A DNA stretch of 64,000 nt from positions 1 through 64,000 of the forward strand of contig CAYPFR010000010.1 of the NCBI GenBank assembly GCA_964410285.1, written 5' to 3'. Source of the stretch: Fretibacter sp964410285. Its GTDB lineage: Bacteria; Pseudomonadota; Alphaproteobacteria; Caulobacterales; Maricaulaceae. Positions 1 through 7,469 of this stretch are shown here, in pieces. Below the pieces are notes generated by a model. The model ran no database searches. It worked only from the letters and a program-made list of their open reading frames with translations, and was not told where the DNA came from. A program made the position numbers and the translations under genes. Within the stretch, counting starts at the first letter, position 1. Each line of letters opens with the position of its first letter.

Positions 1-9
1 TTAGGAAAA

Positions 10-55
10 TGGTGCCCCCACACGGACTCGAACCGCGGACCCCCTGATTACAAAT
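10..55 (-). repeat. Left island attachment site: 3' half of tRNA-Thr(UGU)
   Basis: The minus strand reads as a tRNA 3' half: anticodon loop TTTGTAA (anticodon TGT, threonine), a T-arm with loop TTCGAGT, acceptor strand TGGGGGC, discriminator A and encoded CCA. No matching 5' half follows to the right, so it is a displaced fragment and not a working tRNA. It recurs at 49792-49837 with one mismatch (C/T in the T-loop) in the same orientation, so the pair bounds an island inserted at a tRNA gene. An intact tRNA should lie beyond the right end of the tandem array, outside the window. Confidence 0.88.
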
Positions 56-70
56 TCGATTTAGGCCGTT

Positions 71-120
71 TCACAGAACTTCACAGAAAGTCATAGAAAC
101 TCATAATAAGTCATAATTTG
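71..120. repeat. Five phased 10-bp repeats beside the left att site
   Basis: Five consecutive decamers start at 71, 81, 91, 101 and 111, each beginning TCACA or TCATA (TCACAGAACT, TCACAGAAAG, TCATAGAAAC, TCATAATAAG, TCATAATTTG). Exact helical phasing beside an att core and upstream of an integrase gene suggests arm-type integrase sites or excisionase sites. The role is inferred; the repetition is directly visible. Confidence 0.65.
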
Positions 121-207
121 CTGAGTAAGAGGCTGTTTTTATTCAGTTATTTTTCTGCTATAATTGGGAGGTGCCGCGTAGCGCCTGAAGATTGTTTTGA
201 ATCATTT

Positions 208-229
208 GGTGCCTATGTGGTGCCTAGAG
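208..229. promoter_or_regulatory. Twin GGTGCCTA repeat upstream of the first integrase
   Basis: Two GGTGCCTA units sit 12 bp apart, just upstream of the integrase start at 243. The same 22-bp block with two mismatches lies at 49706-49727 near the other end of the island, and a GGTACCTA version lies at 49967-49988 upstream of the second integrase. The placement suits arm-type integrase binding sites or an integrase autoregulation operator. Confidence 0.5.
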
Positions 230-242
230 ATTTTGATTCGTT

Positions 243-1418
243 ATGAGCAGAGTGAAACTAACAACCCGATCCGTCGCTAATTTTACAGGCGATGCGTATA
301 AGGATTCGTGGTTGTGGGATACTCAAATCTTGGGCTTTGGCTTGAAAGTCTCCAAAGCGGGACACCGCACCTTTGTTTATAAGTTTCGCTCGAATGAGGG
401 CCGACAGCGCAAGCGCAAGATTGGTGATGCTAATTCTATGCGTATGGAAGATGCGCGGATTGAAGCGCTTAAGCTGCAAACCAAACACGCAATGGGCGAA
501 GAGATTGTACGCAAGCGCCAGAGCCGCCCGATTACAGTAAGCGAATTTTGTGACATCTATATGAAGGATTACGCCAAGCTCTATAAGAAGCCTAAGAGCA
601 TTGAAGAGGATGAACGCACCATACGGCTTTCTATTCGTCCGCGCCTTGGTTGGATTCCGCTGACCGAGCTTGAGCGCAAAGATATAGCACGTCTGCACCA
701 GTCACTTGCCGACAAGCCTTATAAAGCCAATCGCGTTGTAGCGCTGTTGTCTAAGATGATAAATCTGGCGCAAGAATGGGAAATGCTACCCGATGGTAAG
801 AATCCTTGCCGTCATATCCGCAAATATAAGGAAGTGGCCAAAGAGCGCTATTTGTCCAAAGAAGAGATAGTACGCCTGAATGAAGCTTTAGATGAGTGTG
901 AAATCAATTGGCCCGTTTCGCAGAGCGTGATTGACGCTATACGGCTCTTGATGATGACAGGGTGTCGATTAGGTGAAATCCTAAAGCTCGAATGGAGCTT
1001 TGTTGACCTTGAGAACGCGCGGTTAAATCTACCCGACTCCAAGACAGGTAAGAAAACAGTCTGGCTAGGCGATAATGCGGTGAACTATTTGCGCGGCATC
1101 ACGCCTAAAGAGAACAATCCCTATGTTGTGACTGGACAACGCAGAGGCAGTCATTTGGTGAATATCCAAAAGCCTTGGCGCTTTGTGAGGAAGATTGCAG
1201 ACTTAGATGATGTGCGCTTGCATGACCTACGCCATACTTATGCCAGCCTTGCAGTGTCGCAGAACTTGTCCTTACCGATTGTCGGAGCGCTGCTTGGACA
1301 TAAAAGTGCTAAGTCAACAGAACGCTATGCTCACCTTTATTCAGATGTCATCGCAGAAGCAGCTATGCAGACCGCTCGCCAGATGGATGCTATTACGAGT
1401 CCAGACGCGGCAGAATAA
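243..1418 (+). CDS. Tyrosine recombinase integrase of island 1
   Basis: This 391-residue site-specific recombinase should integrate and excise the island at the tRNA-Thr 3' end. The N-terminus has the DUF4102-like arm-binding fold (GFGLKVSKAG near residue 32), then a SAM-like core-binding domain, then a catalytic domain. The catalytic set looks complete: Arg in MMTGCRLGE (about 240), HDLRHTYAS (about 328-336), LLGHKS and the nucleophile Tyr in STERYAHL (about 362). The ATG at 243 follows the arm-type repeats. It is about half identical by eye to the integrase at 50016-51149, which uses the same target. It converges with the ATPase gene on the other strand. Confidence 0.93.
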   Translation: MSRVKLTTRSVANFTGDAYKDSWLWDTQILGFGLKVSKAGHRTFVYKFRSNEGRQRKRKIGDANSMRMEDARIEALKLQTKHAMGEEIVRKRQSRPITVSEFCDIYMKDYAKLYKKPKSIEEDERTIRLSIRPRLGWIPLTELERKDIARLHQSLADKPYKANRVVALLSKMINLAQEWEMLPDGKNPCRHIRKYKEVAKERYLSKEEIVRLNEALDECEINWPVSQSVIDAIRLLMMTGCRLGEILKLEWSFVDLENARLNLPDSKTGKKTVWLGDNAVNYLRGITPKENNPYVVTGQRRGSHLVNIQKPWRFVRKIADLDDVRLHDLRHTYASLAVSQNLSLPIVGALLGHKSAKSTERYAHLYSDVIAEAAMQTARQMDAITSPDAAE

Positions 1419-1425
1419 CGCCGCC

Positions 1426-2718
1426 TTACTCTGCGCCCCATAAAGCGCTGACGGGGAGCGCAAAAATATTATCGCCAAATGTGAGTTTATGTTCACCAAG
1501 GTAAAACACGATACCTGTAAATTGTCGTGACTTGCCCAGCCCATCTTTTGCGAAACTGCGAAGATGTTTCAAATCTGAATTATCAATAGTGCTAGAGGCC
1601 TTGATCTCAATACCGACCAAACGTGTTGCGCTTTCGGCCAGAATGTCAATCTCTTTTTTATGACTGCTGCGCCAGTGGTAGAGGCGAAAGTCATGCTGCT
1701 GATAAGGGAGTGATTTCAATATCTCGCCATGCACGAAGCTTTCAAGCATTGCGCCGAGCGAGGTAGGGTCTGCATCTAGGTTAAATGTAGCGGGGGTCAT
1801 TTGCCGAAGGGCAGCGGCTATGCCTGTGTCGGCAAAGTGATACTTGGCTTGTTTGATGTCGCGCTTGCTTTCACTAGATGTCCAAGCTGGTAATTTCACA
1901 ATCATTGAGAGTCGCGTGAGAACATCCAAATAGTCATCCGCAGTCATTCGGCCAATGCCTATGAGTTTGGTAAGCGTGGTGACATTGATTTCATTGGCCG
2001 TTCGCGCTGCGAGCTGGTCAATCATACGGCGTAGCGCATCGCTTTTGCGCACGCGCAAAATATCCGCCACATCGCGATCTACGACGGAGTCGATGTAGCT
2101 TTGATATTGCCGATTGCGGTCTCTGGTTTCCAATTCTCGCATTTCAGGGAAACCGCCCCGCAGGATAAGATCAATATATTCCGCGCGGCCTAACTTGTCC
2201 GCTTTACCAATATCCGTCAATTTCGGTGATTTTGAAATGCCCCAATCAAGTAGGCGATTAGGCTTTGCGTTTCTGATTTCTGAAACCGTCAAGGGCCAAA
2301 GCTTGATGGTGCGCATCCGCCCCGCGAGGGAGTCTGCGACTTCAAGTGTGGTGAAGACGTTAGAGGAGCCAGTAAGGATAAATTGACCTTTGCGGCGGTT
2401 TTCATCGACGATTTTCTTAATCGCCAGAGCCATTTTTTTAGAGCGTTGTGCCTCATCAATAATGAGCGGATTGTCGCCAATATCCGTCATAAGCGCCGAT
2501 AGCTGGCCCGCAGGGTCATTCTCTATCGCGGCGAGTAAATCTGCATCATCTAGCGTTACAAATTTAGCCCCTGTTTGCTCTGACCCGAAGAGGTCACGGA
2601 CAAAGGTTGTCTTACCTGCCTGACGCGGCCCGACAATGTTGACGATCCGTGCAGACGCAAGTGCGCTGTTAAGCTCAGCGCTTAAATGTCTTGGCGTTAA
2701 ACGAGACTCGCGAGTCAT
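1426..2718 (-). CDS. AAA_14/DUF4143 family ATPase
   Basis: A bacterial AAA-type ATPase of the common accessory-genome family with an N-terminal P-loop domain and a C-terminal DUF4143 domain. Visible are the Walker A IVGPRQAGKTTF, the Walker B PLIIDEAQ and the sensor-like ILTGSSN. The C-terminus has HWRSSHKKEIDIL followed by GIEIKAS, which resembles the restriction-endonuclease-like core of DUF4143. The ATG at 2718 is preferred over a TTG at 2730. No partner gene is obvious; members of this family are often solitary, and the physiological role is not established. Three 23-bp tandem repeats lie directly upstream and may control it. Confidence 0.85.
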   Translation of the reverse strand: MTRESRLTPRHLSAELNSALASARIVNIVGPRQAGKTTFVRDLFGSEQTGAKFVTLDDADLLAAIENDPAGQLSALMTDIGDNPLIIDEAQRSKKMALAIKKIVDENRRKGQFILTGSSNVFTTLEVADSLAGRMRTIKLWPLTVSEIRNAKPNRLLDWGISKSPKLTDIGKADKLGRAEYIDLILRGGFPEMRELETRDRNRQYQSYIDSVVDRDVADILRVRKSDALRRMIDQLAARTANEINVTTLTKLIGIGRMTADDYLDVLTRLSMIVKLPAWTSSESKRDIKQAKYHFADTGIAAALRQMTPATFNLDADPTSLGAMLESFVHGEILKSLPYQQHDFRLYHWRSSHKKEIDILAESATRLVGIEIKASSTIDNSDLKHLRSFAKDGLGKSRQFTGIVFYLGEHKLTFGDNIFALPVSALWGAE

Positions 2719-2756
2719 AGAGGCTTTCAATCCTGTGCGGGATGCAAGTTAGGTGT

Positions 2757-2825
2757 TGTGCGAAATGTATAGTAGAGTATGTGCGAAATGTATAGTAGAA
2801 TATGTGTGAAATGCATATTAGTGTA
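2757..2825. repeat. Three 23-bp tandem direct repeats upstream of the ATPase gene
   Basis: Copies at 2757-2779, 2780-2802 and 2803-2825 each contain TGTGYGAAATGYATA. Copies 1 and 2 differ at one position and copy 3 is more diverged. They fill the space between the zinc-ribbon gene (stop at 2841) and the ATPase start. Head-to-tail iterons just upstream of a start codon are typical of operators. Only three copies and no spacers argue against CRISPR. Confidence 0.75.
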
Positions 2826-2840
2826 AGGCGAAATTGAAAT

Positions 2841-3362
2841 TCATAGTTCGTAAACAGCCTCATGTAAGAGCGTATGCTGTTTAATATCTGCACTTTTTGC
2901 AACGCCTTTCAAGTGAAATGGACGTTTCAAGGAAGGCGTTAGCAAGTAGTCGAGCTTGGACATTTCAACTAGGTTTTCAATATCTGGCAGGGGCGAAAAG
3001 AGATAATCCGACAAGGCGAATATTATAGAATTATGCTCAAAAATTATCCTTTTAAGGCGCTTATAGTCTCGCCGAACCATATACGGCGGAAAGAATTTTC
3101 GTGGCTTGAGGTCTGAAATTTCCTGCAAGGTTTGTGTTAAAAACGTATCGCAAACCTTATGAAATATATCGATTTGCTCACTGTCTCCGTAACATTCCAT
3201 GATGCCGTCACTATACTTTGGACAGGCGCATTGATTGAGAACAGTCCTGATTTTCTCGATAAGAAAGCCGACGTGATGCGGGTCAGGGTCGCCACATTTG
3301 GGGCAGGTAATCGCTTTTTCAGAAAGTCGATAATCGCATAGAAAACAGTTAGAAAATGGCAT
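2841..3362 (-). CDS. Zinc-ribbon hypothetical protein
   Basis: A 173-residue protein I do not recognise. The N-terminus carries two CxxC pairs, CFLCDYRL and CPKCGD, that form a probable zinc ribbon, with another Cys pair (CACPKYSDG) further on. The rest is charged and probably helical (RRDYKRLKRIIFEHNS). It is transcribed towards the tandem repeats and the ATPase gene and could share their transcript. No catalytic motif is visible. Confidence 0.65.
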   Translation of the reverse strand: MPFSNCFLCDYRLSEKAITCPKCGDPDPHHVGFLIEKIRTVLNQCACPKYSDGIMECYGDSEQIDIFHKVCDTFLTQTLQEISDLKPRKFFPPYMVRRDYKRLKRIIFEHNSIIFALSDYLFSPLPDIENLVEMSKLDYLLTPSLKRPFHLKGVAKSADIKQHTLLHEAVYEL

Positions 3363-4128
3363 TATAAGTCATCCTTTTAGCGGTCTTAAGAAAGGATAAC
3401 GGCTTATCCTTTCTTAGTGGCTTCGACTAAAAAAGGTTAGGACTCTTCAAAATATTGAAAGTTTCAGCGACAAAAACATGACACTTAGGGCTTCGCCCTC
3501 GGCGCACTTCGCAAAAAATAGACACGACCGAGGCTCGGCTTTTCAAGCCTGCGCCCGCACCACTCGCATCGATTTTTACTCCGTTTGCACACCCCTGCTC
3601 GCCGCGAGGCAGGGGTGTTATCGCACCCCATTTCATAAAATTATAGCTTTGGATAACTCAAAATTTTGCCTCTTTCCTTTGGTTTCGGAGGTAAATTTTG
3701 AGTGGTTACAAATATACGAATTTCACACTTATTGGAGCAAATCAGTCCTATTTTTAGAAAATCTGAATCATTGGTTTTAGTGGAATTTAGGCGGTTTTGG
3801 GGGTAGGATTCAGAGGGCAAGATAAAGGGCGTGGCCCAAAAATGGCTAAGCCATTGTCTGCACATCGTTTTTAGCGGGACGCGAGCGACTCGCGCTGGGA
3901 CGTGGATTCCCCGCAATCCCCCATAGCGCCTAAGAAAAAGGCTGGGACGTGAGCAAAAATGGGTTAATTTTGCCGCCGCCGGCTACTCGCTTGAGCTATG
4001 GGTGGCACCGCTCACGGCTGGCGGCAAATAATCTAAACATAGCTCGACAGCGCCCGCGCCAAAGTTGTAAGACTTGGCACAACAATAAGCGTCATCAAAA
4101 GACGTCACATGACATGCGGAGGCTTTAG
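3363..4128. other. Hairpin-rich intergenic stretch before the type I RM operon
   Basis: I see no convincing gene here, but several inverted repeats: an 11-bp stem at 3388-3398/3405-3415 (AAGAAAGGATA and complement), a 10-bp stem at 3589-3598/3609-3618 (ACACCCCTGC), AATGGC-TAA-GCCATT at 3841-3855, a stem around GCGAG-CGA-CTCGC at 3881-3893, and a 9-bp stem TTTGCCGCC/GGCGGCAAA spanning 3969-4028. The hsdM promoter should be in the last 100 bp. Small open frames here have implausible composition. Confidence 0.6.
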
Positions 4129-5601
4129 GTGTCATACCAACAGACGTTTAAAAATATTGATGACATTTTCCGCAAAGATGCAGGGGCGTCGAGCGAGCTT
4201 GATTATACCGAACAAACCTCTTGGATTTTGTTTCTTAAATATCTTGATGACCTTGAAAAACGCAAAGCCGATTATGCAGAACTAAAAGGCGAAACTTACG
4301 CCCCGATTATCGCGGACGAATTCAAATGGGAAAGCTGGGCCGCACCCAAAGATGCGGACGGAAAATTTGTTCATAAAACGGCAATGACAGGCAAAGACCT
4401 TTTGGACTTTGTTGACCTCAAATTATTTCCTTATCTCTCGACCTTCACGGAACGCGCAAGCGGGCCTGATACGATTGAATATAAAATTGGCGAAATCTAT
4501 TCCAACATCAAAAATAAATTGCAAAGCGGCTATACACTGCGTGATGTGTTGGAATTGGTGGACGAGCTGGATTTTGGCGCGAACGTCAATCAACATGAAC
4601 TGTCTTCGCTTTATGAAGTCAAAATCAAGAACATGGGCAATGCAGGGCGTAACGGCGGAGAGTATTATACGCCGCGCCCGCTCATCCGCGCGATGATTGA
4701 AGTGATTGATCCGCAAATCGGCGAGAGCATTTACGATCCTGCGGTTGGGTCGGCAGGATTTTTGTGTGAAGCCTTTGATTATATGCGGGCCAAACCCAAC
4801 CTTTCGACCTCGGATTTGGAAACGCTGCAAACCTCGACCTTTTACGGCAAAGAGAAAAAGTCGCTCGCCTATGTGATCGGCATTATGAACATGGTGCTGC
4901 ATGGTATCGAAGCGCCCAACATTATTCACAAAAACACGCTGACCGAAGAAGTCGTCAATATCCAAGAAAAAGACCGTCGCGATATCATTCTCGCTAATCC
5001 GCCCTTTGGCGGTAAAGAACGGGCAGAGGTACAAGAAAACTTCCCGATTAAAACGGGTGAGACAGCTTTTTTGTTTCTGCAACATTTTATCAAAAGCCTG
5101 AAAGCGGGTGGCCGCGCGGCGATAGTGATTAAAAATACATTCCTGTCTAACACGGATAACGCCGCCATCGCACTGCGTAAGGAATTGCTAGAGGCATGTA
5201 ACCTTTATGCTGTGCTGGATTTGCCAGGCGGCACTTTTCAAGGCGCGGGTGTAAAGACGGTCGTGCTGTTTTTCATAAAGGGCGAACCTACGCGCAAGAC
5301 GTGGTTCTACGCCCTCGACCCGGGGCGTAATATGGGCAAGACCAATCCGCTCAATGATAAAGACATGGCGGAATTTATCAGGCTCGCCAAAGCCACCGTA
5401 ACAGGCAAAGGCGCGGAGACCGAAAAAAGCTGGACGATAAACATCGCCGATATAGACGCGGCCACCGCCGACCTATCCGTCAAAAACCCCAACACGCCCG
5501 AAGCCGCGCCCCTGCGTGAGCCGCAAGAGATTTTAGCGGAAATTGCTAATCTTGATGCAGAGAGTGCCAAGTTGATGGATGAGATTAGGGGGCTGCTGTG
5601 A
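4129..5601 (+). CDS. hsdM: Type I restriction-modification DNA methyltransferase subunit (HsdM)
   Basis: N6-adenine methyltransferase subunit of a type I restriction-modification complex; with HsdS it methylates the asymmetric target and protects host DNA. The 490-residue protein has the HsdM N-terminal helical domain, the AdoMet-binding motif DPAVGSAGFL (near 203) and the catalytic motif ANPPFGGKE (near 290). The length is normal. The start is GTG at 4129 behind a GCGGAGG ribosome-binding site. Its stop overlaps the hsdS start (GTGA), so the two are probably translationally coupled. Confidence 0.95.
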   Translation: MSYQQTFKNIDDIFRKDAGASSELDYTEQTSWILFLKYLDDLEKRKADYAELKGETYAPIIADEFKWESWAAPKDADGKFVHKTAMTGKDLLDFVDLKLFPYLSTFTERASGPDTIEYKIGEIYSNIKNKLQSGYTLRDVLELVDELDFGANVNQHELSSLYEVKIKNMGNAGRNGGEYYTPRPLIRAMIEVIDPQIGESIYDPAVGSAGFLCEAFDYMRAKPNLSTSDLETLQTSTFYGKEKKSLAYVIGIMNMVLHGIEAPNIIHKNTLTEEVVNIQEKDRRDIILANPPFGGKERAEVQENFPIKTGETAFLFLQHFIKSLKAGGRAAIVIKNTFLSNTDNAAIALRKELLEACNLYAVLDLPGGTFQGAGVKTVVLFFIKGEPTRKTWFYALDPGRNMGKTNPLNDKDMAEFIRLAKATVTGKGAETEKSWTINIADIDAATADLSVKNPNTPEAAPLREPQEILAEIANLDAESAKLMDEIRGLL

Positions 5602-7469
5602 AGGCGGGATGGGAAGCAAAGAAACTATCTGAATGTATCAATAAGTCAGAAACTGTGAATCCAAAAAACGAGCCTGACAAAGCATTCACTTACATTGATG
5701 TTTCTAGTGTCTCGAAAGAAACACTGCGTATTGAAAAAACCTCAGAATTATTAGGCCGTAATGCGCCCAGCCGAGCAAGGAGACTGGTCAAAACGAATAA
5801 TGTGATATTTGCTACTATCCGACCAACTCTTAAAAGAATTGCTGTTGTTCCAAAGAAGCTTGATGGACAAGTTTGTAGCACAGGTTATTTTGTATTTTCA
5901 CCAAAACCAATTTTGCACTCAAGGTTTTTGTATTATTTTTTGCAGAGCGATAATTTCATAGACAATATGGAGTCCTTACAAAAGGGTGCCAGCTATCCTG
6001 CGGTGAATGACTCCCAAGTAAAGTCACAAGTTATTCCCATACCACCAGTCCCTGAACAAAAGCGGATTGCGGAGAATTTGGATGGAGCCTTTGCCAAAAT
6101 AGACCGCCTAGAAGTTATCGTCAAACGCCAAATTGAGAATGAAAACGCATATCGTGAAACTATGCTTGATTCGATTTTTACATCCATTGAGCAAGATATT
6201 GACTCAAACACTCATCCTCTAAATGACCTCGCCATTTTAAAAGGACGAATAGGTTGGAAGGGATTGACTGCTAAAGAATATACCGAGGAAGGCCCGCTCT
6301 TTCTTTCAGTTCATTCCCTGAACTATGGAGATTACGTTGACTATCGTGATGCATTTCATATTTCGCAAGAACGCTATGACGAAAGTCCTGAAATTATGTT
6401 ACAGAAAGATGATATACTTATCTGCAAAGATGGCGCTGGTATTGGCAAGTTAGGTATTGTTCCAGAAATTATTGCGCCAACCACCATTAATTCCTCTCTA
6501 TTGTTAATCAGGCATGCGGATAATCTAAGAGCCAAATATCTCTATTATTGTTTGCTGAGTCCGTACTTTCAGAAAATTGTCCAATCTAGGTTAGAAGGCG
6601 CAACAACACCCCATTTATACCAAAGGGACATCAAAGACTTTCCAATACATCTTTGTTCATTAGCTAAACAAGATAAGGTGGTAGCTAAACTAGATTTAAT
6701 ATTTTCAAAAAGTAAGAAATATCTCAAAAATCAAAGTCAAAAACTCGCCGCCTTAGCCGAACTCCGCCAATCGCTCTTAAAAAAAGCCTTCGCAGGTGAG
6801 CTAGTTGATATGGCGGATGAAACAGTCAAACCAAACACCATCTCCATCCCCGCCAACGACAATCACACCGACCATGCAGGCGCGATTACCTATGCCGATA
6901 GCTATTTCCGAAATGCCCATGCGCAAACCTTCAAAGGTAAAACCACCTATGAAAAAGTGGCGCAAGCTGCGGAAAGCATCGCGGGCATAGATTTAGGCCG
7001 TCAAGCGTTTCAAGGCATGCGCGGGCCCACGGATAATCAGCAGCGTCAGGCAGTCGAAGCGCTGGCCGAGAAGGAAGGTTATTTCTCATTCCTATCGACG
7101 GGCGGTAAGGGCTTTGAATTAAAGCGCGGTCGCAAATTCAATGAACTCCGTTTGGCATTTGAGCAGAAATACCAAGAGCAAATCCCAGCGCTAGATAGGT
7201 TCCTAAGTGTCATAGCCAATATGGACACACGCGATGTTGAGGTTCTCTCCACCGTGCACACGGCATGGAATAATTATATCATCGAAGGCCAAACACCTAC
7301 GGATGAGCAGATTGTGACCGCCGCGCGGGAAGGCTGGCATGAAGAGAAAGAAAAAATTGCACGCCCTAAGTTTTTCGCTGCGATTAAAACTCTGCGAGAT
7401 AAGAACCTTATCCCTGCAGGACTTGGAAAATATGTAGGCAAGACTGCGGGGGCGTCTCTTGAGTTCTAA
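5598..7469 (+). CDS. hsdS: Type I restriction-modification specificity subunit (HsdS) with extra C-terminal domain
   Basis: The DNA-recognition subunit, with two target-recognition domains each followed by a conserved spacer (PPVPEQKRIAENLDG near 155; CSLAKQDKVVAKLD near 352) and the helical closing repeat AALAELRQSLLKKAFAGEL near 390-407. The classical protein would end there. Here about 215 more residues follow, from MADETVKPNT to the end, which I do not recognise; they are charged and include GRKFNELRLAFEQKYQEQ. The total of 623 residues is long for HsdS. Both domains look intact. The start is GTG overlapping the hsdM stop; the end overlaps the hsdR start. Confidence 0.9.
   Translation: MKAGWEAKKLSECINKSETVNPKNEPDKAFTYIDVSSVSKETLRIEKTSELLGRNAPSRARRLVKTNNVIFATIRPTLKRIAVVPKKLDGQVCSTGYFVFSPKPILHSRFLYYFLQSDNFIDNMESLQKGASYPAVNDSQVKSQVIPIPPVPEQKRIAENLDGAFAKIDRLEVIVKRQIENENAYRETMLDSIFTSIEQDIDSNTHPLNDLAILKGRIGWKGLTAKEYTEEGPLFLSVHSLNYGDYVDYRDAFHISQERYDESPEIMLQKDDILICKDGAGIGKLGIVPEIIAPTTINSSLLLIRHADNLRAKYLYYCLLSPYFQKIVQSRLEGATTPHLYQRDIKDFPIHLCSLAKQDKVVAKLDLIFSKSKKYLKNQSQKLAALAELRQSLLKKAFAGELVDMADETVKPNTISIPANDNHTDHAGAITYADSYFRNAHAQTFKGKTTYEKVAQAAESIAGIDLGRQAFQGMRGPTDNQQRQAVEALAEKEGYFSFLSTGGKGFELKRGRKFNELRLAFEQKYQEQIPALDRFLSVIANMDTRDVEVLSTVHTAWNNYIIEGQTPTDEQIVTAAREGWHEEKEKIARPKFFAAIKTLRDKNLIPAGLGKYVGKTAGASLEF

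Noticed and set aside
10..90. Complete tRNA-Thr gene
   Set aside because: Only the 3' half is present; no GCCCCCA acceptor partner or D-arm follows on the minus strand. The same holds at 49792.
2757..2825. Possible CRISPR array
   Set aside because: Only three copies of 23 bp, directly abutting with no spacers, and no cas gene nearby; better read as operator iterons.
3909..3930. CCGCAATCCCCCATAGCG, similar to CCGCAACCCCCCATAGCA at 49449
   Set aside because: A short C-rich similarity without other support for a common element; not enough for a repeat or att site.
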